Assembly (NCBI RefSeq): GCF_019104725.1
Contig: NZ_JAHRXF010000009.1
Location: 100,059 to 164,058 of the forward strand
Direction of reading: 5' to 3'
DNA from: Streptomyces corallincola
GTDB lineage: Bacteria > Actinomycetota > Actinomycetes > Streptomycetales > Streptomycetaceae
DNA: 64,000 bases
The notes under the pieces are model-generated. The model searched no databases and was not told the DNA's origin. It saw only the letters and a program-made list of their open reading frames with translations. Made by a program: the position numbers and the translations under genes. How positions within the stretch are numbered: the stretch's first letter is position 1; every line of letters begins with the position of its first letter. Shown piece by piece: positions 9,314-19,201 of this stretch.

Positions 9314-10648
9314 ATGACCATCCCCCTGCTGCTGCTCGCGGCAGCGTTCCTGCTGATCCTGGCCAACGGGTTCTTCGTCGCCGCCGAATTCGGCCTGGTG
9401 ACCGTGGAGCGCCCGGAGGCCGAGCAGGCGGCCGCCGACGGCGACAAGCGCGCCGGCACGGTCGTCGAGGCGCTGAAGGAACTCTCCTTCCAGCTCTCCG
9501 GCACCCAGCTCGGCATCACCATCACCTCCCTGGTCGTCGGCATGCTCGCCGAACCCGCGCTGGCCGAGCTGCTGCACGGCCCGATCGCGGCGCTCGGCCT
9601 GCCCGGCGGCGCGGTCTCCGGCATCGCGGTCGTCGTCGGCATGCTGCTGGCCTCCGCCCTGCAGATGGTGGTCGGTGAACTCGTACCGAAGAACTGGGCC
9701 GTGTCCCGGCCGCTCCAGGTCGCGCGCTTCGTCGCCGGCCCGCAGCACCAGTTCGCCCGCCTCTTCCGCCCGGTGATCGCCGTGCTCAACACGGTCGCCA
9801 ACCGGCTGGTCCGCTCGCTCGGCGTGGAACCCGCCGAGGAGCTGGCCTCCGCCCGCACCCCCGGCGAGCTGGTCTCCCTGGCCCGGCACTCCGCGCAGGC
9901 GGGCGCCCTGGAGCAGGACACCGCCGACCTGTTCGTGCGGACCCTCTCGCTCGGCGACCTCACCGCGCAGCATGTGATGACCCCCCGTGTGAAGGTCAGC
10001 GCGCTGCAGGACACGGCGACCGCCGAGGACGTCGTCAACCTCACCCGTGCCACCGGCCTGTCCCGCTTCCCCGTCTACCGGGAGAAGATCGACGAGGTCG
10101 TCGGCATGGCCCATCTGAAGGACGCGCTCGCGGTGCCCGTGCACGACCGGCTGCGCACCCCCGTCGGCCGGATCGCCCGCAAGGCCCTCCTGGTCCCGGA
10201 GACGCTGCCCGTCCAGCCCCTGCTGGCCCGGCTGCGCAGCGAGCAGCCCATCGCCGTCGTCGTGGACGAGTACGGCGGCACGGCCGGGGTGGTCACCCTG
10301 GAGGACATCGTCGAGGAGCTCGTCGGCGAGGTCCGCGACGAGCACGACGCCAAGGACGTGCCCGAACTGGCCCCCGCCCCGCCCGAGGACGGCCGTCCCG
10401 CCTGGGACGTGGACGGCGGCTGCCGGGTGGACGCCCTGCTCCGCATCGGCCTGGACGTGCCCGAGGGGCCGTACGAGACGGTCGCCGGACTCGTGGCCGA
10501 CCTGCTCGGCCGCATCCCGGCGCCCGGCGACCGGGCCGAGCTGCCCGGCTGGCGGCTCGCCGTCCGCCAGGTCGGCCACTACCGCGCCGAACGTGTCCGC
10601 CTGGTCCGTACGGTCCCGGTGACCGATCTCGTGGAGGCGGTCCGATGA
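9314..10648 (+). CDS. CNNM/CorC-type membrane protein with CBS domains (HlyC/CorC family)
   Basis: The 444-residue protein has a DUF21/CNNM membrane domain (residues ~1-190, ANGFFVAAEFGLVTVERPEAEQ), two CBS motifs (~215-335, with VVVDEYGGTAGVVTLEDIVEE) and a C-terminal CorC_HlyC domain (~355-440). CNNM proteins are linked to magnesium or sodium transport; the role here is inferred. It begins after an unusual structured leader and its stop overlaps the next gene by 4 bases (ATGA), making a translationally coupled paralogue pair. Confidence 0.88.
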   Translation: MTIPLLLLAAAFLLILANGFFVAAEFGLVTVERPEAEQAAADGDKRAGTVVEALKELSFQLSGTQLGITITSLVVGMLAEPALAELLHGPIAALGLPGGAVSGIAVVVGMLLASALQMVVGELVPKNWAVSRPLQVARFVAGPQHQFARLFRPVIAVLNTVANRLVRSLGVEPAEELASARTPGELVSLARHSAQAGALEQDTADLFVRTLSLGDLTAQHVMTPRVKVSALQDTATAEDVVNLTRATGLSRFPVYREKIDEVVGMAHLKDALAVPVHDRLRTPVGRIARKALLVPETLPVQPLLARLRSEQPIAVVVDEYGGTAGVVTLEDIVEELVGEVRDEHDAKDVPELAPAPPEDGRPAWDVDGGCRVDALLRIGLDVPEGPYETVAGLVADLLGRIPAPGDRAELPGWRLAVRQVGHYRAERVRLVRTVPVTDLVEAVR

Positions 10649-11727
10649 GCCTGCTCCAACTGGTCTTCGCCGGGCTGCTGGTGCTCGCCAACGGCTTCTT
10701 CGTCGGCGCCGAGTTCGCGCTCGTCTCCGTCCGCCGCAGCCAGATCGAACCGCTCGGCACCGCCCGCGCCCGTCAGGTCGTGCACGGCCTGGAACGGCTG
10801 CCGCAGATGATGGCCGCCGCCCAGTTCGGCATCACCGTCTGCTCGCTGACCCTCGGCGCGGTCGCGGAACCCACCGTGGCGCAGCTGCTGGAGCCGCTGT
10901 TCGAGGCGGTCCACCTGCCCGAGGGCATGATCCACCCGCTCGGCTACGTCATCGCGCTCGCCGCCGTGGTCTTCTTCCACCTGGTGATCGGGGAGATGGT
11001 CCCGAAGAACCTGGCGATGGCCGCGCCGGAGAAGGCCGCGCTCTGGCTGAGCCCCGGCCTGGTCGCGTTCGCCCGGATCTGCCGCCCGATCACGGTGGCC
11101 CTCGGCGCCTGCGCGCAGGGCATCCTGCGGCTGTTCCGGGTCGAGCCCAAGGACGAGGTCGAGGCCGTCGTCACCAGCGAGCAGCTCAACCGCCTGCTGG
11201 AGGACTCCGGCCAGGCCGGACTGCTCGGCCCCGAGGAGCGCGAGCGCCTGGAGGACGCGCTGGAACTGGGCTCCCGCCCGGTCACCGACGTCCTGCTGCG
11301 CCGCGAGTCCCTGGTCACCGTCACCCCCGCGGTCACGCCGGGGGAGATCGTCGAGCTGACCGCCCGCACCGGCTACTCCCGCTTCCCGGTCGCCGCCGGG
11401 TCCGGCGCCTTCATGGGGTACGTCCACGTCAAGGACGTCCTCGACCTGGAGGACTCCGACCGGGCGGTCCCGCAGCAGATCTGGCGCCCGATGACCGTGC
11501 TCCGCGCGGAACTCCCGCTGGACGACGCGCTCACCGTGATGCGCCGGGCGGCCACCCATCTGGCCCAGGTGGCGGACGCCTCCGGGCGCGTCCTCGGTCT
11601 GGTCGCGCTGGAGGACGTCCTCGAACTCCTGGTGGGCGAGGTCCGCGACCCCGCCCACCGGCAGGCACCCAAGGCGCACCTGCTCCAGCCCCGCCCGACC
11701 GGGGACCCCGAGGAGGCGATGGCGTAA
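10645..11727 (+). CDS. CNNM-type membrane protein with CBS domains, second copy
   Basis: The 360-residue paralogue shares the N-terminal CNNM domain (ANGFFVGAEFALVSVRRSQIEPLG) and CBS region (GLVALEDVLELLVGEVRD), but ends directly after the CBS pair and lacks the CorC_HlyC domain found in its neighbour. Such long/short pairs are common in actinobacteria and may act as heteromers; that is inference. Its ATG overlaps the preceding stop. A strong bidirectional hairpin follows. Confidence 0.88.
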   Translation: MSLLQLVFAGLLVLANGFFVGAEFALVSVRRSQIEPLGTARARQVVHGLERLPQMMAAAQFGITVCSLTLGAVAEPTVAQLLEPLFEAVHLPEGMIHPLGYVIALAAVVFFHLVIGEMVPKNLAMAAPEKAALWLSPGLVAFARICRPITVALGACAQGILRLFRVEPKDEVEAVVTSEQLNRLLEDSGQAGLLGPEERERLEDALELGSRPVTDVLLRRESLVTVTPAVTPGEIVELTARTGYSRFPVAAGSGAFMGYVHVKDVLDLEDSDRAVPQQIWRPMTVLRAELPLDDALTVMRRAATHLAQVADASGRVLGLVALEDVLELLVGEVRDPAHRQAPKAHLLQPRPTGDPEEAMA

Positions 11728-11752
11728 CGGGCCGACGGCCCGGCGGCGCGGC

Positions 11753-11786
11753 GGAGGGCCGGGGTTCCACGGAACCCCGGCCCTCC
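11753..11786. terminator. Bidirectional hairpin terminator
   Basis: GGAGGGCCGGGGTTCC and its exact complement are separated only by AC, giving a 15-bp stem with a CACG loop. It lies between the convergent CNNM and AAA+ ATPase genes and can serve both. Confidence 0.85.
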
Positions 11787-11788
11787 GC

Positions 11789-13645
11789 TCATCCCGCCGC
11801 CGGGCCGTGCGGACCGCGCCCCGACAGCACCTCGCCGTACGCCTGCATCAGGTCCGGCAGCCGCAGCGTCGCCAGATCGTCCCGCGACAGCACACCGGGA
11901 TACACGGACAGCCGCAGATCCCGGTACGCGCAGCTCTTCTCGTACAGGGTGCGCAGGAACCGCCCGTTGCCCAGCTCGTCCAGCCAGCCCTGCTCCACGA
12001 CATGCCCGGCGACCGATCTCAGCTCGTCCAGCGCCTCGTCGTCCCAGACGTCGCCGTTCTCCGCCGCGAGCACCGTGCCGATCTCCGACAGCTCGCCCGG
12101 CCGGTACGACGGGAAGTCCACCCGCGTCGTGAACCGCGACGACAGTCCGGGGTTGGCGGCCAGCAGCCGGTCCATGCCCTCCGGATATCCGGCCAGGATC
12201 ACCACCAGATGGTCCCGGTTGTCCTCGGCGCGCTTCAGCAGCACCTGCAACGCCTCGTCGCCGTACGCGTCGCCCTTGCCGTAACCGGAGTTGGACAGGG
12301 AGTACGCCTCGTCCACGAAGAGGACACCGCCGATCGCGGAGTCGATCAGCTCGTTCGCCTTCACCGCCGTCTGGCCCAGATACTCCCCGACCAGATCGGC
12401 CCGCTGCGCCTCCACCAGATGGTCACCGCCGAGCAGCCCCAGCGCGTAGAACACCCGGCCCAGGATGCGGGCCACCGTGGTCTTGCCGGTGCCCGAGGGC
12501 CCGGAGAAGACGAAGTGCCGTTTCGGCGGCTGCACCGGCAGCCCCTGCCCGGCCCGCAGCCGGGCCATGTTCAACTGCGCCGACAACGCCTTGACCTGCC
12601 GCTTGACCGGATCGAGGCCCACCATCCGCTCCAGCTGCGCGAGCGCCTCCTCCAGCAGCACCGGATCGGTCGGCCCGGCGGGCAGCGTCGTGGCCGGACC
12701 CCGCCGCACCCGCACCAGCGGATCACCGGCCGAGGGCAGCGGACCCGTCGGCAGCTCCGGCTCCGGCAGCCGCAGGTCCCGCCCCTCGCCGCCGAACAGC
12801 GGGTCGAGCACGTCCTGCCCGTCCACGTCCGCGCCGATCCCGCTCAGGGTGATCGCCGCGAAGTCCGCCGGATCGTCGTACCCGTCGCCCTCCGCGATGG
12901 CGGCGAGCCGGGCCGAGGTGTCCATGAACGCCGGGTCCACCCGGTGCACCGCCCGGTACAGCGGCAGCGCGGCGGCACTGCGCCCGGTGCCCTCGTGCGC
13001 CCGCGCCAGCCAGTACCGCAGCTCCTTGCGCTGCGGCTGCTCGCTGCGGCACCGCATCAGCGCGGCGGCCAGCAGCGGTTCGGCCTGCCCGTACATCTCC
13101 AGGCGGACCCGCGCCATCCCGCCGAACAGGCCCGCCTCGATGCCGAGCAGCGCGTCGTTCAGCAGCGGATCGGTGTGCCGGACCAACTGGTCCCAGTCCT
13201 TGACCAGATACGAGCGGCACGCGTGCAGGAAGCGGACCTGCGGATCGGCGTCCACCGGGGGCAGCGCGGCCAGCGCCCGGTCCAGCTCCGGCACATGGCG
13301 GCCGTCCAGCCAGTGCGAGGCGTACGCCAGCAACAGATCCCGCTCCCGCTCCAGCACCGGCTGCACCCACCAGCCCAGCCAGTACCAGGAGTTGAGGGCC
13401 CGGCCGTGCCGCTCGCGCTGCTCGCCGAAGCGTTCGCGGTGCTCGTACATCCGCAGCAGCGCGGTCGTCGTGTCGATGCGCAGCGCGTGCAGGCCCAGCC
13501 AGGCGTCCGCCATCGCCGGGTCCATCCGCACCGCGGCGCGGAACTCCTCCTCCGCCTGCGGATACGCGCCCATCGTGTAGGCGTCCACGCCCCGCAGCCA
13601 GGCCAGCTCCGCCGGGGCCTCCGGGCCCCGCATGCCGAAGTCCAT
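11789..13645 (-). CDS. EccA/CbxX-like AAA+ ATPase with TPR-like N-terminal domain
   Basis: The ~300-residue N-terminal part is helical and TPR-like (YPQAEEEFRAAVRMDPAMADAWLGLHAL). The C-terminal half is a CbxX/CfqX-type AAA+ module, with Walker A GPSGTGKT, Walker B GVLFVDEAY and the DYNAMO-like RFTTRVDFPSY segment. Length (618 aa) and layout resemble EccA of type VII secretion. No EsxAB, EccB, EccC or mycosin gene is nearby, so the partner is unknown. The ATG at 13645 is chosen because GGGGGGACGGG precedes it. A candidate short transcript unit lies 280 bases upstream. Confidence 0.82.
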   Translation of the reverse strand: MDFGMRGPEAPAELAWLRGVDAYTMGAYPQAEEEFRAAVRMDPAMADAWLGLHALRIDTTTALLRMYEHRERFGEQRERHGRALNSWYWLGWWVQPVLERERDLLLAYASHWLDGRHVPELDRALAALPPVDADPQVRFLHACRSYLVKDWDQLVRHTDPLLNDALLGIEAGLFGGMARVRLEMYGQAEPLLAAALMRCRSEQPQRKELRYWLARAHEGTGRSAAALPLYRAVHRVDPAFMDTSARLAAIAEGDGYDDPADFAAITLSGIGADVDGQDVLDPLFGGEGRDLRLPEPELPTGPLPSAGDPLVRVRRGPATTLPAGPTDPVLLEEALAQLERMVGLDPVKRQVKALSAQLNMARLRAGQGLPVQPPKRHFVFSGPSGTGKTTVARILGRVFYALGLLGGDHLVEAQRADLVGEYLGQTAVKANELIDSAIGGVLFVDEAYSLSNSGYGKGDAYGDEALQVLLKRAEDNRDHLVVILAGYPEGMDRLLAANPGLSSRFTTRVDFPSYRPGELSEIGTVLAAENGDVWDDEALDELRSVAGHVVEQGWLDELGNGRFLRTLYEKSCAYRDLRLSVYPGVLSRDDLATLRLPDLMQAYGEVLSGRGPHGPAAG

Positions 13646-13921
13646 CCCGTCCCCCCACAGAACCACATGCCCCGTCGGAACACCGCCGGACCGGCGCCCG
13701 ACGGCCGCCACGGCCGAACACACCTGCCGCGGACCGGAGTTGCAGGTGCGAGGCAGCCGCTCGACGGTCGCACCGAGGGCATCGTACCCGCGCGGGGACC
13801 GGCCACCCCAGGTCCGTACGAGCCGTTCCCCGAGGTGGGAGCACACGGGGCGCACTCGCCGGATGTGACGGTGCGTGACCGGATGGGTGCGGGAAGCGCA
13901 CCCGGAGGGCGTGCGGGCAGA

Positions 13922-13961
13922 ACGAAGCCCCCGGTCACGGGGGAACGACCGGGGGCTTCGT
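13922..13961 (-). terminator. Strong terminator of a short leftward transcript
   Basis: ACGAAGCCCCCGGT (13922-13935) pairs perfectly with ACCGGGGGCTTCGT (13948-13961) across a 12-base loop. It follows the mini-ORF at 13963-13992 by one base and could end either that transcript or read-through from the kinase-like gene to its right. Confidence 0.75.
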
Positions 13962-13962
13962 G

Positions 13963-13992
13963 TCAGCGGGGCGGCTCCGAATCGCCGCACAT
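13963..13992 (-). other. Candidate leaderless nine-codon ORF between promoter and terminator
   Basis: ATG TGC GGC GAT TCG GAG CCG CCC CGC TGA encodes MCGDSEPPR. The ATG begins five bases after a minus-strand -10 box, so it would lie at or next to the transcript start. The terminator stem begins one base after the stop. The unit might be a small RNA, a leader peptide with attenuator for the AAA+ gene 317 bases downstream, or chance. Confidence 0.35.
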
Positions 13993-13996
13993 CGAG

Positions 13997-14026
13997 AACG
14001 TAAATCCTGGACTGCCCGGTGGTCAA
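13997..14026 (-). promoter_or_regulatory. Leftward promoter, TTGACC-18-TACGTT
   Basis: On the minus strand the -35 TTGACC (complement of 14021-14026) and -10 TACGTT (complement of 13997-14002) are separated by 18 bases, matching the housekeeping consensus. The next 75 bases contain only a mini-ORF and a terminator. Confidence 0.55.
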
Positions 14027-14093
14027 GGATGGTTGGAGCGGGCAAGGAAGTTGTCACGCAAGGGTCTTCACCGGGTTGGCGCACCGCCGACAG

Positions 14094-14696
14094 TCAGTCA
14101 CGCTCCGTCACGCGTTGGTCCCGGCTGGGTCGCCGCACCGGCCCCGGCAGCACCTCGTACCCCTCCGGCGACTGCCGCACCAGCAGATCGGCATGGGGGC
14201 GCGAGGGATCGGCGGCGAAGTGCGCGCGCTCCGCCTCGACCCAGCCGTCCCAGAACTCCCGCTGGGCCGCGCCGTCCCGCTGTCTGCCCCGCGCCCACGC
14301 CTCCTCCTCGGGCAACTCCATCCACAGCAGCCGGGCCAGCACCGGCCGCAGCGCCCGCCGTCCGGCGCCGACGCCCTCCACCAGCACCACCGGTGCGGGC
14401 CGCAGCGGGCGCGGCGGACCGAACGCGCGGGCCGTCCAGTCGTAGCGGGGGCAGTGGGCGGTCTCCCCGCGGGAGAACGGGCCGAGGACGTCGGCCGCGA
14501 GCCGCCCGGTCCAGTCGAAGAGGTGGTCGTGGCTGGCGACGTCGTCCAGCCGCAGCACCGGCGCCCCGTCCAGCGCGGCGGCCAGCCGCACAGCGAACGT
14601 GGACTTCCCCGACCCGGCGTGCCCGTCGATCCCGACCAGCCGGACCGGCCCGAGGGAGGGCGGCAGCCCGCGCAGCAGCGCGGCGAGATCGTGCAC
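14094..14696 (-). CDS. Uridine-kinase-like P-loop protein
   Basis: The protein has a P-loop GHAGSGKST near residue 24 preceded by VRLVGID, and a later APVVLVEGVGAGRRAL matching the Walker-B-like region of uridine kinase/phosphoribulokinase family members. These phosphorylate small molecules; the substrate is unknown. The GTG start at 14696 (200 aa) fits the family's first strand, but the frame stays open to an ATG at 14771 (225 aa), and neither has a strong ribosome site. The region 13646-14093 to its left has no other supported gene. Confidence 0.72.
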   Translation of the reverse strand: MHDLAALLRGLPPSLGPVRLVGIDGHAGSGKSTFAVRLAAALDGAPVLRLDDVASHDHLFDWTGRLAADVLGPFSRGETAHCPRYDWTARAFGPPRPLRPAPVVLVEGVGAGRRALRPVLARLLWMELPEEEAWARGRQRDGAAQREFWDGWVEAERAHFAADPSRPHADLLVRQSPEGYEVLPGPVRRPSRDQRVTERD

Positions 14697-15001
14697 GGCG
14701 GTTCCAGGAGGGTGGCGGGGGGACGTGTCCCCGCAGCCTACCGCTGTACCGCACCAGGCCGGTGTGCGCACGAGGCGTCGGCGCCGTACTCCCGCTGAAC
14801 GGGCGGGACTTGACGAGGTGGCCGCACTCGACCCCGTCCGACCGGCGCCGGTCCGGCCGCACCCGGCCGGACCGTGCCCCCGCCCTGCCAGGAACGGGAG
14901 ATTCCGGTCGGTGCGGCCCCCGGCGCCCGTGGCGTCGGCCCGGCGCCGGGGGCCGCCTCGGCCATCGCCTCCGTTTCCACCGGATCACGCCAGTGGAGCA
15001 G

Positions 15002-15013
15002 ACCAATATTGGT
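15002..15013. promoter_or_regulatory. Palindrome ACCAATATTGGT
   Basis: A perfect 12-bp palindrome with an AT core lies 113 bases upstream of the C39-like peptidase, in a gene-free stretch of about 350 bases (14772-15125). Such AT-rich symmetry is rare at this GC content and suggests a regulator site. Confidence 0.4.
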
Positions 15014-15077
15014 GGGCGCGCCATGCGCCGAAGTGCTGGCAGGGGCATGCCGTCGGGCTCCATAGTTGGGGCGCACA

Positions 15078-15106
15078 CGTCACCGGACCAGCAACGTCAC
15101 CGGACC
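15078..15106 (+). repeat. Direct repeat CGTCACCGGACC, two copies 17 bases apart
   Basis: Identical 12-base copies at 15078-15089 and 15095-15106 lie between a CATAGT -10-like box (15061-15066) and the start of the peptidase gene. The spacing of about 1.6 helical turns suits a repeated operator, but no regulator is known. Confidence 0.45.
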
Positions 15107-15125
15107 TTCGGGGGTAACCGCGCCC

Positions 15126-16520
15126 ATGAGCAGAGCACAGCAGCCGTCCCGCCGTTCCGTCCTCGCCGCGACCGTGGCCGCCGCCGTCGCCTGCGGGACC
15201 GTACCCGCGGCGGCGGCGACCGCCGAGACCGGGAAGCCCGTGCCCCACGAACCCCGCCACCCCCGGCACCCCCGGCACCACGGGCCGTCCCGCCCGATCG
15301 AGTACCACGCCTGGACCGAGCACGCCGACTGGCGCTCCGGCACCGCGCAGGGCGTGCGTGCCGTGGACGGCGACCGCCCGGCGGTCGAGATCGCCACGCC
15401 CGCCGGACGCACCGACTACACCGACCCGCACACCGGCACCACCGCCACCTGGGAGTACGCCACCTGGACCTCCCCGGTGCACAAGCTCACCGTGCCCGCC
15501 ACCGAGGTCATCGCCTCCTGGAACGCGCACACCCCGCCCGGCACCTGGCTCCAGACCGAGCTGACCGGCACCTACTCCGACGGCACCGCCGCCCCCTGGT
15601 ACGTCATGGGCCGCTGGGCCGCCGGTGACGAGGACATCAGGCGCACCTCCGTGGACGGCCAGAGCGACGGCAAGAGCTCGATCTGGACGGACACCTTCGC
15701 CATCGACGACGCCGACAGCGGCCTGCGCCTCACGTCGTACCGGCTCCGCCTGACGCTGTACCGCAAGCCCGGCACCACGCTCACCCCGGCCGTGTGGCGG
15801 GTCGGCGCGATGGGCTCCGACATCCCCGACCGCTTCACCGTGCCCGCATCCACCCCGCACCCCGCCCGCGAACTGGCCGTCCCGCGCTTCTCGCAGGAGA
15901 TCCACAAGGGCCAGTACCCGGAGTACGACAACGGCGGCGAGGCGTGGTGCAGCCCCACCTCCTCGACGATGATCATCGAGTACTGGGGCGGCCGTCTCAC
16001 CCCCGCGCAACTCGCCTGGGTGGACCCCTCCTACGCCGACCCCCAGGTCTGCAACGCGGCCCGGTACACCTACGACGCCCAGTACGAGGGCTGTGGCAAC
16101 TGGCCGTTCAACGCGGCCTACGCGGCGACCTTCGACGGCCTCCAGGGCGTCGTCACCCGGCTCGCCTCGCTGAACGACCTGGAGAGCCTGGTCGCGGCCG
16201 GTATCCCGGTCGTCACCTCCCAGTCGTTCCTGAAGACGGAGCTGACCGGCGCCGGGTACGGCACCTCCGGCCACCTGATGACCGTCATCGGCTTCACCCC
16301 GGCCGGTGACGTGATCGCCAACGACCCGGCGTCCCCCGACGACAACGCCGTCCGGCGCGTCTACCAGCGGCGCGAGTGGGAGAACATCTGGCTGCGGACC
16401 AAGCGCTACAACGCCACCGGCGCGGTCGCCTCCGGCACCGGCGGGGTCTGCTACCTGTACTTCCCGGCCCGTCCGACGGCCGCCCAGCGCAGGGCGCTCG
16501 AAGCGGTGGGCGTGCGCTGA
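15126..16520 (+). CDS. Secreted C39-like peptidase with Tat-type signal
   Basis: The 464-residue protein begins with a Tat-like signal (SRRSVLAATVAAAVACG, residues ~9-26, ending near PAAAA), then a ~200-residue beta-rich domain with DYTDPHTGTTATWEYATW, then a papain-like C39-family domain (~255-460). Candidate catalytic residues are Cys275 in EAWCSPTSS, His383 in SGHLMTVIGF and Asn/Asp in VIANDPAS. It probably acts outside the cell. The ATG at 15126 has only a weak site upstream; starting there gives a standard signal peptide. Substrate unknown. Confidence 0.85.
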   Translation: MSRAQQPSRRSVLAATVAAAVACGTVPAAAATAETGKPVPHEPRHPRHPRHHGPSRPIEYHAWTEHADWRSGTAQGVRAVDGDRPAVEIATPAGRTDYTDPHTGTTATWEYATWTSPVHKLTVPATEVIASWNAHTPPGTWLQTELTGTYSDGTAAPWYVMGRWAAGDEDIRRTSVDGQSDGKSSIWTDTFAIDDADSGLRLTSYRLRLTLYRKPGTTLTPAVWRVGAMGSDIPDRFTVPASTPHPARELAVPRFSQEIHKGQYPEYDNGGEAWCSPTSSTMIIEYWGGRLTPAQLAWVDPSYADPQVCNAARYTYDAQYEGCGNWPFNAAYAATFDGLQGVVTRLASLNDLESLVAAGIPVVTSQSFLKTELTGAGYGTSGHLMTVIGFTPAGDVIANDPASPDDNAVRRVYQRREWENIWLRTKRYNATGAVASGTGGVCYLYFPARPTAAQRRALEAVGVR

Positions 16521-16641
16521 TCCGGTGCGGCCGGGGCGGTGCCTGTGAGCAACGTCTCGGCCGCGGAGGCCGTCGCGGATGGCATGGTGGAGGGATGGGT
16601 GGGGGATTCATCCCGTTACGTCCGACCTCTGTGAGACACAC

Positions 16642-16782
16642 ATGACCGCACAGCCCGCCACCGCCCCCCGCGCCCGCACCGGCGGCCCCCGCGACGACCG
16701 CCCCCAGTACCTGGAGCACGTGCTGGGCTGGGTGCTGGTCGCGGTGATCGCCATGCTGGTGACCCAACTGGGCCTGCTCTGA
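16642..16782 (+). CDS. Small single-span membrane protein
   Basis: The 46-residue product has a charged, Pro/Arg-rich N-terminus and one C-terminal membrane segment (LGWVLVAVIAMLVTQLGLL). This type is conserved among streptomycetes as a hypothetical protein. The start follows GTGAGACACAC, a poor ribosome site. It stands between the peptidase and the TetR gene in the same orientation. Function unknown. Confidence 0.6.
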   Translation: MTAQPATAPRARTGGPRDDRPQYLEHVLGWVLVAVIAMLVTQLGLL

Positions 16783-16877
16783 CGGGGAGAGTCCGTCCCT
16801 CGGCGCGCTCTCGGCGGCACGGCGGTGCTCTGCCATACTGCGCATGTCCCGCCGACCTCCCAGACCAGGGTCGAAAA

Positions 16878-17537
16878 GTGAACATGCGTCAAGAGAGCGC
16901 CGCCGCACTCCCCACGCCGCGCGGCACCGAACGCTCGGCGGCGCGGCGCGCCGAACTGATCGCCATCGGGCGGAAGTTGTTCGCCGACACGTCCTACGAC
17001 GCCTTGTCGATGGACGACATCGCCCGCCAGGCACACGTCGCCAAGGGCCTGATCTACTACTACTTCCAGTCCAAACGCGGCTATTACCTGGCGATCATCC
17101 AGGACTCCGTCGCGGGTCTGGTCTCCTTCGCCGCGAGCGGCCTCGAACTCCCCGCCGTGGACCGCCTGTACCGCACCATCGACGGCTACCTCCGCTACGC
17201 CGAGCACCACCACGCCGCCTACCGCGCCATCGTCAGCGGCGGGGTCGGCTTCGACGCCGAGGTGCACGCGATACGCGACGGAGTGCGCGAGGCCGTCGTC
17301 GCCACCATCGCCGAGGGCGCCTACGGAGGTGCCGAGATGTCCCCGCTCGCCCGTACCGGCCTGCTGGTCTGGGTGTGCGGCGTGGAGGGCGCCACCCTGG
17401 ACTGGATATCCCGCCCCGAACTCTCCCGCGACGCCCTGTGCGAGCTGCTGGTCAAGAGCCTCGGCGGCACGCTCCGGGCCATCGGGGAACTGGACCCGGC
17501 CTTCCCGGCCCCGCCCCCGGCCCGCCGCGACACCTGA
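16878..17537 (+). CDS. TetR/AcrR-family transcriptional regulator
   Basis: The 219-residue protein has an N-terminal helix-turn-helix (residues ~25-70, FADTSYDALSMDDIARQAHV and GLIYYYFQSKRGYY) and a variable ligand-binding C-terminal domain. The GTG at 16878 is used; an ATG six bases later is equally possible. Its target is not evident: upstream is a small membrane protein, downstream the convergent chitinase gene, and no clear palindrome flanks it. Confidence 0.88.
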   Translation: MNMRQESAAALPTPRGTERSAARRAELIAIGRKLFADTSYDALSMDDIARQAHVAKGLIYYYFQSKRGYYLAIIQDSVAGLVSFAASGLELPAVDRLYRTIDGYLRYAEHHHAAYRAIVSGGVGFDAEVHAIRDGVREAVVATIAEGAYGGAEMSPLARTGLLVWVCGVEGATLDWISRPELSRDALCELLVKSLGGTLRAIGELDPAFPAPPPARRDT

Positions 17538-17622
17538 CCTGCGGGGGAGTGGACGCCGCAGGGGCGGAGACCGCCGTGGCCCCCGCCCCCCTCGGTGCAC
17601 ATGAAGTGCCCTGCTCTCCAGG

Positions 17623-18867
<1,245 letters not shown>

Positions 18868-18940
18868 CGGGTTGCTCCTCGTGGGGGGATTGGGGGGAGA
18901 ACGCGCCGATTGGCATGAACGCGGTAAAGCGTTGGCAAGG

Positions 18941-18984
18941 ACAGTAGGAGGACTAGACCATTACGTCAATGGTTCGGACCATCT
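18941..18984 (-). promoter_or_regulatory. Chitinase promoter with DasR-like element
   Basis: On the minus strand TTGACG (complement of 18964-18969) and TACTGT (complement of 18941-18946) are spaced by 17 bases. The spacer contains AATGGTCTAGTCC, a match to one arm and the centre of the dre consensus TGGTCTAGACCA. A second TGGTCCGAACCA-like element precedes the -35. This is the usual arrangement of Streptomyces chi promoters. Confidence 0.8.
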
Positions 18985-19201
18985 CCGCCCCGCCCCCGGC
19001 ACCCCGCGAACCGTCCTGAAGTAAGCGGTCGTTAACTGGTGACGTGGGGTTCCCGATCGGGCATACTCACGGCACAGCCGCTGGTCAACAGCGTCCGAGA
19101 CCCGGAAGCGGGACCCGCGGCCCACCCCGGAACGAACAGGCGGAGCCGCCCCACCCGAGGCACGCCCGCCGTTGTGCCCGCACAGTGAGGAGACCGACGC
19201 C

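Noticed and set aside
13922..13992. Match to the actinobacterial 6C small RNA
   Set aside because: The hairpins are C-rich, but the paired six-C loops and flanking consensus of 6C RNA are not present.
13962..14093. A tRNA gene near the strong terminator
   Set aside because: No T-arm GGTTCGAATCC, acceptor pairing or A/B boxes could be found on either strand.
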